Counted from the first letter of the stretch, positions 31,559-41,372 are shown. The stretch is DNA of 64,000 bases from Oscillospiraceae bacterium (GCA_017632775.1 JAGBQR010000011.1:1-64000), one strand, 5' to 3'. Numbers and translations are program-made. Notes: generated by a model not told the origin, from the letters alone.

Positions 31559-33337
31559 ATGTTTCAATCACGTACGCACACTTGCAATGAACTCCGGATC
31601 ACAAATGTCGGAGAGAAAGTCCGGATAGCCGGATGGCTGGAGACCTTCCGTGAAGTTGGAAACAGTTTCGCTTTTGCGGTGATCCGGGATTTCTACGGAC
31701 GGACGCAGGTGGTCATAGAGGACGCAGAGCTTTTCAGGCAGGCGAAATCCATCAACAAGGAAAGCACAGTGGCCGTGGAAGGATACGTGCGGGAGCGTGC
31801 CAGCAAGAATCCCAAGCTTGATACGGGAGAAATAGAAATCGTGCCTGAAAAGATCGAGGTACTTGGAAAATGCCGCTACAACGAACTTCCGTTTGAGATT
31901 GCACGCAGCCGCGAAGCAGACGAGACGCAGCGTCTGAAATATCGTTATCTGGACCTGCGGAATCCCGAGGTTAAAAAGAATATCATACTTCGAAGCAACG
32001 TAATCGCAGCGCTGCGCAAGGCCATGATCGAGCACGGTTTTCTCGAAATCACCACGCCGATCCTTACAGCTTCCTCTCCGGAAGGAGCAAGGGACTATCT
32101 GGTCCCGGCGCGGAAACACCCCGGTGAGTTTTATGCGCTTCCGCAAGCGCCGCAGCAGTTCAAACAGCTGCTCATGACATCCGGATTCGATCGCTACTTC
32201 CAGATAGCGCCATGCTTCCGGGATGAAGACGCCAGGGGCGACCGTTCTCCCGGTGAGTTCTATCAGCTGGACATGGAAATGGCGTTTGCGTCCCAGGATG
32301 ATGTGTTTGCCATTCTGGAGGACGTACTTCCGCCGATTTTTGCGCATTACGGGAAATATGACATTGCATCGGAAGCTCCTTTCCGCCGTATTCCGTTCAA
32401 AGAAGCGATGGAACGTTACGGAACGGATAAACCGGACCTGCGTATTGATTTGGAGGTGCAGGACATATCTGCGCTTGTCCGCGGGACGGAATTTGCTCCT
32501 TTTGCGGAGGAAAACACAGTCAAGGCAATCGTTGTGAGCGACTGCTCTCTGACGCGAAAGAATATAGAAAAACTCTGCAGTGACGTGGAAGTACAGGCTG
32601 GAATGAAGCCTTACTGGTTCAAAGTGGAAGAAAACGGCGAACTTGCCGGCGGCGTTGCGAAATTCCTCGCCGACCGGAGAACTCTTCTCGGCAGTGTCCT
32701 TGACCTGAAGCCGGGAACGCTTGTGGGAGTAGCGGCCGGGAAGAAAGATGCCGCCAGGAAAACTGCCGGTGTGATGCTGAAAATGCTCGGTGCTGCAGTT
32801 CCGGGGCATATGAAGCGTGAACGCTATGAATTCTGCTGGATCGTGGATTTCCCCATGTACGAGATCGGAGAGGAATCCGGAGAACTGGAATTCTGTCACA
32901 ACCCGTTTTCCATGCCTGCCGGGGGGCTTGAGATCCTCCGTAAAGCCGAGTGTGGAGAAATAGACCCGCTGGAGATCACGGCGGATCAGTATGACCTCGT
33001 GTGCAACGGAGTGGAGCTCTCTTCCGGTGCGGTACGGAACCATGACCCGGAGATCATGATCAAAGCATTTGAGATGGTCCGGCTTGGAGAAGAGGATGTG
33101 AAAAAGAAATTCCCTGCCATGTACAATGCCTTCTGTTACGGGGCTCCTCCTCATGCAGGAATCGCTCCGGGGGTGGATCGGATGGTGATGCTTCTGGCAG
33201 GAGAGGACAGTATCCGGGAAGTCATTCCGTTCCCGATGAACAAGAACGCTCAGGATGTCATGATGGGTGCGCCGTCCCGTGTGGAACAGAAACAGCTGGA
33301 CGAGCTGCATATCACCCTCGTAGAGGAGAACGAATAA
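31559..33337 (+). CDS. aspS: aspartyl-tRNA synthetase, bacterial type
   Basis: A 592-residue class II synthetase. The N-terminal OB-fold anticodon domain has VRIAGWLETFREVGNSFAF. The catalytic core has the RYLDLRNPEV motif, motif 2 FRDEDARGDRSPGEFYQLD, a GAD insert domain (about residues 290-420) and motif 3 with GVDRMVMLLAGEDSIR. The insert marks the bacterial rather than the archaeal enzyme. The ATG at 31559 with AAAAGG is chosen over an in-frame start inside hisS. tRNA-Asp or Asp/Asn specificity cannot be decided by eye. Confidence 0.96.
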   Translation: MFQSRTHTCNELRITNVGEKVRIAGWLETFREVGNSFAFAVIRDFYGRTQVVIEDAELFRQAKSINKESTVAVEGYVRERASKNPKLDTGEIEIVPEKIEVLGKCRYNELPFEIARSREADETQRLKYRYLDLRNPEVKKNIILRSNVIAALRKAMIEHGFLEITTPILTASSPEGARDYLVPARKHPGEFYALPQAPQQFKQLLMTSGFDRYFQIAPCFRDEDARGDRSPGEFYQLDMEMAFASQDDVFAILEDVLPPIFAHYGKYDIASEAPFRRIPFKEAMERYGTDKPDLRIDLEVQDISALVRGTEFAPFAEENTVKAIVVSDCSLTRKNIEKLCSDVEVQAGMKPYWFKVEENGELAGGVAKFLADRRTLLGSVLDLKPGTLVGVAAGKKDAARKTAGVMLKMLGAAVPGHMKRERYEFCWIVDFPMYEIGEESGELEFCHNPFSMPAGGLEILRKAECGEIDPLEITADQYDLVCNGVELSSGAVRNHDPEIMIKAFEMVRLGEEDVKKKFPAMYNAFCYGAPPHAGIAPGVDRMVMLLAGEDSIREVIPFPMNKNAQDVMMGAPSRVEQKQLDELHITLVEENE

Positions 33338-33402
33338 TAGCGTAGCGAGGAGCCGGGAGTCTTCTTCCGACTCCTTCTGCCATACTGCAAGGAGAATCCG
33401 TC

Positions 33403-34917
33403 ATGGTAGCAAAAGTGATCAGTTTCGGAGTCAGTGGTGTCGGAGGATATACGGTATCGGTGGAAGTGGACAGGTCCAACGGCCTGCCCGCTTTCGACAT
33501 TGTCGGACTCCCGGATACTGCGGTCAAAGAGGCGCGGGAACGTGTACGTTCTGCCATAAAAAACAACGGTTTTTCCTTTCCTGCATCAAAAATCACGGTC
33601 AATCTGGCACCTGCGGACAGGAAAAAAGCCGGCACAGTCTATGACCTGCCGATCCTGATCGGAGTGTTGACGGCGCTGGGGACTGTTGCGGAACCGGATT
33701 CTTCCTGTGCCTTTATTGGAGAGCTCTCCCTTTCCGGGGAGGTACGTCCGGTTTCCGGAGCCTTGCCCATGGCGATCGCCGCATCCCGCACAGGGATAAA
33801 GCGTTTCTATCTTCCGGCGGATAATGCATCGGAAGCGGCTTTTGCTGAAAATATAGATGTTATACCCGTACGTACTGTGAATGAATTGATCGACAGCCTG
33901 AAGGGGGAGAGCAGCATTGCGCCGGTCACTGCTCCGGCCATGGAGGCTTCACAGACAGATATTCCGGATTTCTCGGATGTGAAGGGGCAGAGCGATGTAA
34001 AGCGGGCTTTTGAGATCGCGGCTGCCGGAGGGCACAATATTCTGATCGTGGGACCTCCTGGAGCAGGGAAATCCATGATGGCCAAACGCCTTCCCGGCAT
34101 CCTGCCGGATATGACACGGGAAGAGATGATCGAGTCTACGGAGATCTACTCAGTTGCCGGTCTTACCAGCAAAGCAGATCCCGTCATCCGCAGGCGCCCA
34201 TTTCGTTCCCCGCATCATACGATATCCGCGGCGGGACTGGCAGGTGGAGGAACAGTGCCGCGCCCGGGTGAGATCAGCCTTGCGCACAATGGAGTCCTTT
34301 TTCTGGACGAGCTGCCGGAATTCCGCAGCGATGTGCTGGAGGTGCTCCGCCAGCCGCTGGAAGAAGGAGAGGTTACGGTTTCCCGCGTTTCCGGGAGCAT
34401 CACGTATCCCAGCCGATTCATGCTCGTATGTGCGATGAATCCCTGTAAATGCGGATGGTACGGTCATCCGTCGGGAAAATGCAAATGTACGGAAAACGAT
34501 GTGAAAAGATATCACAGCCGCATTTCAGGTCCGCTTCTGGATCGGATCGATATTATAGTACAGGTTCCTGCGCTTGAATACGAGGAACTGAAGATCCGGA
34601 CACCGTCGGAAAGTTCCGCGGAGATCCGTGAACGTGTGAATAGGGCGAGAAGGGTCCAGCAGGGACGTTTTTCCGGTTTGAAGACCGTTTCCAATGCCGG
34701 AATCGACACCAAGGGCCTCCGGGCATTCTGCCGCCTGTCTCCAGAGTGCGAGGAACTGATGAGGATGGCTTTTGACAGTATGAATCTTTCTGCCCGAAGT
34801 TATGACCGGATCCTTCGTGTTGCCCGGACGATCGCAGACCTGGCAGGTGAAAAGGAGATCCTTCCTGATCACATCGCCGAGGCGATCCAGTACAGGACCT
34901 ATGATTTCAGAGACTGA
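33403..34917 (+). CDS. comM: YifB/ComM Mg-chelatase-like AAA+ ATPase
   Basis: A 504-residue protein with the YifB/ComM layout: an N-terminal Lon-like domain (FDIVGLPDTAVKEARERVRSA), an AAA+ core with Walker A GPPGAGKSMMA (about residue 216) and Walker B LFLDELPEF, and a C-terminal Mg-chelatase domain with cysteines in CAMNPCKCG and CKC. In Haemophilus, ComM is a helicase promoting branch migration in natural transformation; the family is widespread and not limited to competent species. It starts 65 bases after aspS with an AAGGAG site. The gene name follows family similarity, not proven competence. Confidence 0.9.
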   Translation: MVAKVISFGVSGVGGYTVSVEVDRSNGLPAFDIVGLPDTAVKEARERVRSAIKNNGFSFPASKITVNLAPADRKKAGTVYDLPILIGVLTALGTVAEPDSSCAFIGELSLSGEVRPVSGALPMAIAASRTGIKRFYLPADNASEAAFAENIDVIPVRTVNELIDSLKGESSIAPVTAPAMEASQTDIPDFSDVKGQSDVKRAFEIAAAGGHNILIVGPPGAGKSMMAKRLPGILPDMTREEMIESTEIYSVAGLTSKADPVIRRRPFRSPHHTISAAGLAGGGTVPRPGEISLAHNGVLFLDELPEFRSDVLEVLRQPLEEGEVTVSRVSGSITYPSRFMLVCAMNPCKCGWYGHPSGKCKCTENDVKRYHSRISGPLLDRIDIIVQVPALEYEELKIRTPSESSAEIRERVNRARRVQQGRFSGLKTVSNAGIDTKGLRAFCRLSPECEELMRMAFDSMNLSARSYDRILRVARTIADLAGEKEILPDHIAEAIQYRTYDFRD

Positions 34918-34940
34918 TCAGACGCGGATGGAGAAAGCAG

Positions 34941-35537
34941 ATGACGATACTTGTCGATATGGATGACGTGCTTGAACAGCTTGTGGAGGGCATGCTTCGG
35001 TATGTAAACGCCAGGTACGGAACAACAGTTTCCCCGGAAGATATTACGGAGTGGAATCTGGCAAAGGCTTTTCCTGCTCTCACCAGGGAGATGGTCTATT
35101 CCCCGGAATACGATGAGGACTTCTGGAAAACGGTTGAACCGATGCCCGGAGCGGACCGCATCCTTCGGAAGCTGCTGGATGAGGGGCATGAGATCTATGT
35201 GGTGACGGCTACGGAATACGAAACCCTGAAGCAAAAGATGGAAGATCTGCTTTTCCGGTGGTTTCCCTATCTTGACTGGAGCCATGTGATTATTGCTGCA
35301 AATAAGCAGATGATCCGGGGAGATGTTCTGATTGATGACGGACCGCACAATCTGACAGGGAAAGGGATTCGGAAGATCCTGTTCGACCGGCCGCACAACC
35401 GAAGCTTTGATGAAAAAAGTGTCGGAGCTGTAAGAGTGAAAGATTGGGATGAGATCTACAGGGAAATCTGCCGTATAGCAGAAGAACAGAGGAAGGGATA
35501 TGAAACAGGATATGGAGAAGGAAGAGAGAAAAACTGA
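34941..35537 (+). CDS. 5'(3')-deoxyribonucleotidase-like HAD phosphatase (NT5C type)
   Basis: A 198-residue protein of the NT5C branch of the HAD superfamily. Motif I is VDMDDVLE (Asp6, Asp8), VVTA supplies the motif II threonine, and DVLIDDGPHNL is motif IV near residue 130. A small helical cap follows motif I. Family members dephosphorylate nucleoside monophosphates. The C-terminus is charged and overlaps the next gene by 38 bases. GGAGAAAG precedes the ATG. Substrate preference is not visible. Confidence 0.85.
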   Translation: MTILVDMDDVLEQLVEGMLRYVNARYGTTVSPEDITEWNLAKAFPALTREMVYSPEYDEDFWKTVEPMPGADRILRKLLDEGHEIYVVTATEYETLKQKMEDLLFRWFPYLDWSHVIIAANKQMIRGDVLIDDGPHNLTGKGIRKILFDRPHNRSFDEKSVGAVRVKDWDEIYREICRIAEEQRKGYETGYGEGREKN

Positions 35538-35832
35538 AGCATCCGGAATGAAGGACATTAGGGGGAAAAAGATCTATACGAGGATCCGGAATATCTTCGT
35601 CCTGCTTACAGCCATCTGCTTTATCGCATCCTTCTTCCTTCATGCCCACCACCTCCTCATTCGTGGAATCGGATACTGTCTGGGAGCGGTTGCCTATTTT
35701 TCTGAACTGCTGGAAATGACGGAAGGGTTTAATCAGAAGAAATATCTGGACGATCTTTTTATGGCGATTTGCTTTGGTATATTATATATCTTTCTGGCGG
35801 TCTCCTATATTCTGGAGCATGTGGCACAGTAA
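35500..35832 (+). CDS. small integral membrane protein, unknown
   Basis: A 110-residue protein with a charged N-terminal 28 residues and three hydrophobic segments (about 32-50, 55-70 and 85-105). No family is recognised. It begins inside the end of the nucleotidase gene, with GAGG 7 bases upstream of the ATG at 35500; a second in-frame ATG 12 bases later is possible. It lies between the nucleotidase and thiI in the same direction and appears to belong to the operon. Confidence 0.7.
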   Translation: MKQDMEKEERKTEASGMKDIRGKKIYTRIRNIFVLLTAICFIASFFLHAHHLLIRGIGYCLGAVAYFSELLEMTEGFNQKKYLDDLFMAICFGILYIFLAVSYILEHVAQ

Positions 35833-35862
35833 GAGTGAAAAACGAGTGAGGGAGCGCGGAAT

Positions 35863-37047
35863 ATGAACGACATCATCTTGCTTAAACTCGGGGAAATCGT
35901 CCTGAAAGGACTGAACCGGAAGAGTTTTGAACAGAAACTGCTGAACAACATACGGAAAAGACTTGATCATGTGGGAGAATTCCGGACATACTGCATCCAG
36001 TCGACCATTTATGTGGAGGGTTCGGATAGAGCGGACATGGATGCCGCTTTTGAAGCGCTGCGGAAGGTGTTCGGAATAATCAAAATGGAGCGCGCATCCG
36101 CCTGCGAGAAGGATAAGAATGCGATCGTGGACCGGGCAAAAGAATATCTGAAAGAAGATCTCCTGAAAGCAAAGAGCTTTAAGGTCGAATCAAAACGAAG
36201 CGACAAGAGTTTTCCCATGACCAGTATCGAACTGAGTCAGTATGTGGGCGGGGAACTGGCAGAAGCGTTTCCGCATCTTCGGGTCGACGTGCATGATCCG
36301 GAACTGACGGTCTATGTAGAAGTCCGGGATCTTGCTGCCTATGTGCACGGGCCGGCGGTCTCCGGCGCGGGAGGAATGCCGGTAGGTTCCAACGGTGTAG
36401 CGGTGACCATGCTCTCTGGAGGGATTGACAGCCCGGTCTCTACGTATATGATCGCACGCCGGGGGGTCCGGCTTATTCCGGTGCACTATTTCTCTTTCCC
36501 GTATACATCGGAACTGGCAAAGGAAAAAGTATTGAAGCTGGCATCTCTTCTCACAGAGTACTGCGGGCGGATGACGGTGGAAATTGTTCCTTTCACCCAT
36601 ATTCAGGAAGAGATCCGGTCCAATTGTCCGGAAGAGTATTTCACTCTGATCATGAGGCGCTTCATGATGAGGATCGCGGAACGGATCGCGCGCGATAACG
36701 GAGCCAAAGCCATAGTCACCGGGGAAAACCTGGGTCAGGTGGCGAGCCAGACCATGGAGGCTATGGCTTCCACACAGGCAGTCACGGATTTGCCGGTACT
36801 CCAGCCTCTGATCGGCATGGATAAGCAGGACATCATTGAAATGGCAAGAGAGATCGGAACATTTGAAACTTCGATCCTTCCGTATGAAGACTGCTGTACG
36901 GTATTTACCCCGAAGCATCCTCGCACGAAACCGAAAGTAAAGGATGTGGAAGCGGCGGAAAAGGGCCTGGACATTGAAGGTCTTGTTGAGGAAGCTGTAA
37001 AAGGGATCGAACGGGTGACTGTGAACATCGGAGAAGAAGTGGTATAG
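35863..37047 (+). CDS. thiI: tRNA 4-thiouridine synthetase ThiI
   Basis: A 394-residue sulfurtransferase that makes 4-thiouridine in tRNA and, in some bacteria, supplies sulfur for the thiamine thiazole. It has an N-terminal ferredoxin-like and THUMP region (about residues 1-165) and a PP-loop ATPase with MLSGGIDSPVST near residue 185. Cysteines in the EDCCTVF block are near 345. It lacks the C-terminal rhodanese domain of E. coli ThiI, as in most Bacillota. It ends the long plus-strand run; a terminator follows 23 bases after the stop. Confidence 0.95.
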   Translation: MNDIILLKLGEIVLKGLNRKSFEQKLLNNIRKRLDHVGEFRTYCIQSTIYVEGSDRADMDAAFEALRKVFGIIKMERASACEKDKNAIVDRAKEYLKEDLLKAKSFKVESKRSDKSFPMTSIELSQYVGGELAEAFPHLRVDVHDPELTVYVEVRDLAAYVHGPAVSGAGGMPVGSNGVAVTMLSGGIDSPVSTYMIARRGVRLIPVHYFSFPYTSELAKEKVLKLASLLTEYCGRMTVEIVPFTHIQEEIRSNCPEEYFTLIMRRFMMRIAERIARDNGAKAIVTGENLGQVASQTMEAMASTQAVTDLPVLQPLIGMDKQDIIEMAREIGTFETSILPYEDCCTVFTPKHPRTKPKVKDVEAAEKGLDIEGLVEEAVKGIERVTVNIGEEVV

Positions 37048-37069
37048 AGTCGGATACGCTTATAATATG

Positions 37070-37100
37070 GACCGGCATCTGCTTTTAGCAGATGCCGGTC
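37070..37100. terminator. terminator after thiI
   Basis: A perfect 13-bp stem GACCGGCATCTGC with a 5-base loop, followed on the plus strand by CTTTCTTG. It lies between convergent thiI and the RCC1-like gene and probably serves both. Confidence 0.85.
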
Positions 37101-37118
37101 CTTTCTTGTGATGAATAA

Positions 37119-38591
37119 TCAGAAGAGATTCCATGCCTGTGTGTCGCACTGTCCGCAGCTGTTTTCTCCCAGTGCGATCACGCTGCCGTCTGTCCGGGCA
37201 AATACGAAATGAGTTCCACCGGGAGAAAAGGAAATACAGTTTTCAACAGTGGAGAGATCTATGGCATCGCCTGGCCGGAAAAAGTAAGCGAGGATACGGC
37301 CGGAAGTGTCCAGAGCTAGAAGAGAAGTGCTCCCGGCAGAGATAGCCACGATGTCGTGCCAGCCCAGATCGGTCCCGTCAGAGCAGACGACCGTTCCATC
37401 CGCTTTGAGTCCGGCGGCGAAAGCTGTTGTAACAGCCAGATCCACCAGCGAACTGAGACGGTCGGAGCGCGCAGTGACATGAGTAACAAGGGCGTCACCG
37501 CTTGCGGTAAGGGCGGCTGCGTTATAGGTCCCGCCTCGGATGGCGATGACGTGGCTCCACCCCGGGATATCCGGATAATCATTGAATCCGGAGACAAGCA
37601 CGCTGCCGTCACTGCGGAGTCCGAAACTTGCATAATCTGCTGCTGCAATGGCGACAATATCTGTCCATTCCGAGGTGTCGCACTGGCTTTCATTTCCCCT
37701 TCCGCAGGCGATGACACGGCCGTCTGTACATAGTCCGAGAGTATGGTACGCGCCGGCTGCCACAGATGTGATATGCTGCCAGTCCTGTGTTTCACACTGC
37801 CCGAACGAATTGTCGCCGCAGGCGATGACGGTTCCGTCGGAACACAGACCGACTGTATGGAAGGAACCGGCGGCTACGATCCCTCCCTTCAGAGAATTCC
37901 GGCTTTGAAGAAGGATCCTGCGGTGGGCAAGGTCTTCTTCACTGAGTCCTTCGATCACGGCAAGAGCGGCATCGATATCTGCTGAGCCGCTGATGGAAAC
38001 AGCGAGATCTTTGGCTTTTTCAGCGGAGTCCGCATGTTCGCCAAGACGGAGAAACAGCTGGAAGGCAAGGATCCGGTCGCCTGTGTCTGCCTCTGAACAG
38101 GCTCTTTGATAGCATGCCTCTTCCGCCTGATAGCCGGCATCCTTGTAAGGGGCGGCTTCCTCATACAGTGTTTCCGCCTCTTCATAGAGGCCTTCCTGCA
38201 TCAGTGCAGTGGCGAGGGAATAAAGGCTTTTGCGGTGTTGTTCATCCGCTCCGGGGTAGTTTCCCAGCGCAGAGAATGCTGCTGCCGCCTCTTTATAGAG
38301 GCCTTCCTCAAACAGTTTTTCGGCAGTGAGATATTCACAGCGAAGAAAATACGCTTCAGTCGCTTCATCGCGTTCAAACTTGGCAAGAATGCGCTCCGCG
38401 GCGACAGGATCTTTGCTTTCCAAAGCCTGTTCCAGCCTTTTTAGTCGCAGATGGAGAACTCCCTGTGCTCCTGCAAAGACTGCGGCCGAAAGAACAACGA
38501 ACACAAGCGTCACAATGAGCAGAAGCCGGACGGTCTTTCGCCTGTCAGGCGCTTCATCGGAGAGGGCTCCATGTGGATTGTGATTGTGCAC
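37119..38591 (-). CDS. membrane-anchored TPR plus RCC1-like repeat protein
   Basis: A 490-residue protein. After a short basic cytoplasmic tail comes one transmembrane helix (about residues 22-46). A helical region (about 50-215) with TPR-like repeats (EGLYKEAAAAFSALGNY, EGLYEEAETLYEEAA) follows. From about 225 to the end there are six or seven beta-propeller-type repeats of the RCC1 kind (AAGSFHTVGLCSDGTVIACGDN and its relatives). The external part probably binds proteins or glycans. It follows the DHHW gene by 3 bases and is co-transcribed with it. No enzymatic motif is seen. Confidence 0.75.
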   Translation of the reverse strand: MHNHNPHGALSDEAPDRRKTVRLLLIVTLVFVVLSAAVFAGAQGVLHLRLKRLEQALESKDPVAAERILAKFERDEATEAYFLRCEYLTAEKLFEEGLYKEAAAAFSALGNYPGADEQHRKSLYSLATALMQEGLYEEAETLYEEAAPYKDAGYQAEEACYQRACSEADTGDRILAFQLFLRLGEHADSAEKAKDLAVSISGSADIDAALAVIEGLSEEDLAHRRILLQSRNSLKGGIVAAGSFHTVGLCSDGTVIACGDNSFGQCETQDWQHITSVAAGAYHTLGLCTDGRVIACGRGNESQCDTSEWTDIVAIAAADYASFGLRSDGSVLVSGFNDYPDIPGWSHVIAIRGGTYNAAALTASGDALVTHVTARSDRLSSLVDLAVTTAFAAGLKADGTVVCSDGTDLGWHDIVAISAGSTSLLALDTSGRILAYFFRPGDAIDLSTVENCISFSPGGTHFVFARTDGSVIALGENSCGQCDTQAWNLF

Positions 38592-38594
38592 GAT

Positions 38595-39947
38595 TTACGC
38601 CCCCTTCCCGTAATCAGTGTTCAGAAAGGTCTCCAGCCGCCAGGAGAACAGGGGCCCGTCCAGCGGAGATCCGTCACAGGTGATGATATAAACATCACTG
38701 ATATCATACTCTTCGATATACTGTCTGGCGCTGGCACCCACCTCGGATGTCTTGTATATGGCATTACGGTAATCGGTCTGCAGGACACGGTCATAATAAG
38801 GGAAAAGGTATGGAATCAGGCAGAAGGAATAGCTGTCACCGATGATAAAGGCGTTCCGTCCTGTATGATACCCTGTTTCAAACAGCCGGTAAGGACCTTT
38901 GGAACCGCCGAGATAGATCGTATAGCCGTGGTAACGGAAATCATAGACATCGGAAGGGGTGCGTTCTGTAAGATGAGTGATCAGCCAGGTTTTTACGGGG
39001 GAATTGATCTGCTGGATCAGAAGATCTTCATCTTCCAGCGTCATGCTCTGGAGCTGTTCCGGCGTATAGGCGCCGCGCTGAAGACTGTTGCGCAGCATGT
39101 AATCGTATTCATAAAACTCTGTAGGATGATATCCGAGAGCGGAAATCATATCGCGGAAAGCGTACCAGGCCGCAATCACATGCCAGTGATGGTCTTCCGT
39201 AGAAAAAAGATTTCTGTTATCCATTGCCGGAGCCAGGATCTCTGTAGCGTCGTAAATGATCACTCCGTCTTTTACCAGTTCCTGCATGATCTCATCAATG
39301 TCATATTCCCATCCTGCGTGTGTGTGCCAGCGTACCACCGGATTGCCGTAGTCTGAGATCGGAGCATTGATAAATGAGACCGTCCCGTCATCCGGGAGAC
39401 AGTCGCGATACTGATTAAGCACTCCTGCCAGATATGAAAGGGTTTCCCCGCTGTACTGCTCGATTACGGTGGTAGAGCCGTCAGAATTGATATAACGGAA
39501 GCTTCCTGAAGGAATGTCTTTTTCGTCCGGGGAATCGGAAGAAAGCGAAGATACTTGTGTTTCTGGGGAGGAAGGAGGAGAAGGTGTAAGCGCAGGATCT
39601 GAAAAAGCGGCGGACCCTTGAGAAGAGTCAATGGGTGCTTCGACTTCTGCAGCCAGAAGCTCAGCAGTGTTCACAGTCTTCTCACCGAAAAGCCGCATGA
39701 ACGAGTCGGAACAGCGGACGAGCTGTTGACGGGCAGGGAAACGGTCGGAAAGATAGCTTTCAAAAGCATCCATATAGTCGCCATTCAGGAGGGAGGAGAG
39801 GGAAAACTGCGGGAATCCTTGCAGCATCCGGTTTTCATCCTGAGATAGGACTTCCGTCTTCTCAGGAGTGAAAAGCAGAAAAAGCCCTGCACTGAACAGG
39901 ACCAGAAGACACAGATAGATGCTGATGAAAGCAACGGTTTTTTTCAT
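38595..39947 (-). CDS. DHHW-family protein (AlgX/SGNH-like, secreted)
   Basis: A 450-residue protein with an N-terminal signal anchor (about residues 5-27) and a low-complexity Pro/Ser linker (about 110-145), then an AlgX/DltD-like SGNH-hydrolase-type domain. The family name motif is seen as EDHHWHV (near residue 255), with GDSYSF as the nucleophile block (near 365). Members are linked to O-acetylation of exported polysaccharides. The motif triad serine, aspartate and histidine appear present. A strong promoter lies upstream, and an RCC1-like gene follows 3 bases later. Confidence 0.82.
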   Translation of the reverse strand: MKKTVAFISIYLCLLVLFSAGLFLLFTPEKTEVLSQDENRMLQGFPQFSLSSLLNGDYMDAFESYLSDRFPARQQLVRCSDSFMRLFGEKTVNTAELLAAEVEAPIDSSQGSAAFSDPALTPSPPSSPETQVSSLSSDSPDEKDIPSGSFRYINSDGSTTVIEQYSGETLSYLAGVLNQYRDCLPDDGTVSFINAPISDYGNPVVRWHTHAGWEYDIDEIMQELVKDGVIIYDATEILAPAMDNRNLFSTEDHHWHVIAAWYAFRDMISALGYHPTEFYEYDYMLRNSLQRGAYTPEQLQSMTLEDEDLLIQQINSPVKTWLITHLTERTPSDVYDFRYHGYTIYLGGSKGPYRLFETGYHTGRNAFIIGDSYSFCLIPYLFPYYDRVLQTDYRNAIYKTSEVGASARQYIEEYDISDVYIITCDGSPLDGPLFSWRLETFLNTDYGKGA

Positions 39948-39976
39948 GGCGGCTCCATCATGAGTTGGATAGTTGT

Positions 39977-40005
39977 ATTATAGTCCTGCAGCCGCGGTAA
40001 GTCAA
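39977..40005 (-). promoter_or_regulatory. promoter of the DHHW/RCC1-like operon
   Basis: Minus strand: TTGACT, a 17-base spacer and TATAAT, 30 bases upstream of the start codon. Confidence 0.7.
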
Positions 40006-40013
40006 TTTCACGC

Positions 40014-40042
40014 TTGACAGGGTGTCGGACGGAGAGTATAGT
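40014..40042 (+). promoter_or_regulatory. promoter of cinA
   Basis: TTGACA, a 17-base spacer and TATAGT, 68 bases upstream of cinA. Its -35 box is only 8 bases from that of the divergent DHHW promoter. Confidence 0.7.
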
Positions 40043-40109
40043 CCAGCCATCAGAAATCTCTCGCAACAATTCGGAATAAAAAAAAAGGAAAGGATGACGG
40101 TGAACACCG

Positions 40110-41372
40110 ATGAACAGGGTTTATAATACCGAAATACTCTCCGTGGGAACAGAGATCCTGCTGGGTCATGTGGTCAACTCGGATGCGAAAGCAATCTCGG
40201 AGATGCTGTCCGCCATAGGAATCAACGTAAAATATCATACGGTGGTAGGGGATAATCCGGAGAGGCTTCGCGAATGCGTTGAGATTGCAAAGAATCGGGC
40301 GGATATCATCGTGACGACCGGCGGATTAGGTCCGACATACGACGATCTTACAAAAGCGCTGCTAGCGGAAAGTTTCGGGCTGAAACTCGTGCGCGACGAG
40401 AAGGAATACGCTCTGATGCAGGCATACGGGAATGAACGGCATCGTGCTGTGCCGAATGTTTTCACACAATCCATGCTTCCGGAAGGAAGCACGGTCTTTC
40501 ATAATACCTGCGGGACGGCCCCGGGATGTGCTTTTGAAAAAGATGGGATCATCGTGATCATGCTTCCCGGTCCTCCGAAGGAGTGCAGCACCATGTTCCG
40601 CCTTTCCGCCATACCTTACCTCAAAAAGCTCTCAGATGAGCAGATCGTCTCCCATGCGATCCGGATTTTCGGGAAGGGAGAGTTCGAAGTCGACGGCATC
40701 TTCCGCGAGGAGATGGATAAAATGACTAATCCGACTATGGCACCATATACCAGGGAGTGCGACTGCCTTCTTCAGGTTACGGCGAAGGCGAAGAGCGAGG
40801 AAGAGGCCGAGAGGATGCTTGAACCGGTGATTGCCCACGTAAAGGACGTTCTGGGGGATGTCGTGTTCGGGGTGGATGTCGACGAGATCGAATGCTGCGT
40901 GCTGGAACTGCTGAAAGAAAAAAACAAAACATTCACATTGGCTGAGAGCTGTACGGGCGGGGAGGTGGCAAAGAGGTTTACGGACCTGCCCGGCGCCAGC
41001 GAAGTTTTTCCGGGGGGATTTGTTGTCTACAGTGATTTTGCAAAAGCACAGCTGCTAGGCATTGATGCGGAACTGATCCGGGAGAAAACAGCTGTCAGTC
41101 GTGAAGTTGCAGAACAGATGGCCATCCGCTGCAGGAAAATCATGAAAACGGATATCGGTATTGGGATCACCGGACTTGCCGGCCCGGACGGAGACGGAGT
41201 AAACGAGGTAGGAACGGTGTTTATCTCCATGGACACTGAAGATGGGACCTTTGTCAAAGAGATTCGCATCCCTCGCAGAGGAGTCGGAGGGAGACAGTTT
41301 ATCCGCCGGATGTCCGGAAGCATCGCTTTCGACCTGATACGCAGACATCTGTGCAGAATGGAGATCCGCTGA
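40110..41372 (+). CDS. cinA: CinA, nicotinamide-nucleotide amidase-type protein
   Basis: A 420-residue two-domain protein. The N-terminal MoCF-like domain (about residues 1-250) has AEILSVGTEILLGHVVNSD-type motifs, TTGGLGPTYDD and MLPGPPKE. The C-terminal CinA domain (about 260-415) has TLAESCTGG with the catalytic Ser and GITGLAGPDGDG. The C-terminal domain deamidates nicotinamide mononucleotide in NAD recycling in characterised bacteria. An AAAGGA site precedes the ATG. It is monocistronic, with its own promoter and terminator. Confidence 0.94.
   Translation: MNRVYNTEILSVGTEILLGHVVNSDAKAISEMLSAIGINVKYHTVVGDNPERLRECVEIAKNRADIIVTTGGLGPTYDDLTKALLAESFGLKLVRDEKEYALMQAYGNERHRAVPNVFTQSMLPEGSTVFHNTCGTAPGCAFEKDGIIVIMLPGPPKECSTMFRLSAIPYLKKLSDEQIVSHAIRIFGKGEFEVDGIFREEMDKMTNPTMAPYTRECDCLLQVTAKAKSEEEAERMLEPVIAHVKDVLGDVVFGVDVDEIECCVLELLKEKNKTFTLAESCTGGEVAKRFTDLPGASEVFPGGFVVYSDFAKAQLLGIDAELIREKTAVSREVAEQMAIRCRKIMKTDIGIGITGLAGPDGDGVNEVGTVFISMDTEDGTFVKEIRIPRRGVGGRQFIRRMSGSIAFDLIRRHLCRMEIR

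Noticed and set aside
31568..33310. 580-residue open frame on the minus strand opposite aspS
   Set aside because: It is a shadow of the aspS codon pattern, with no plausible motif.
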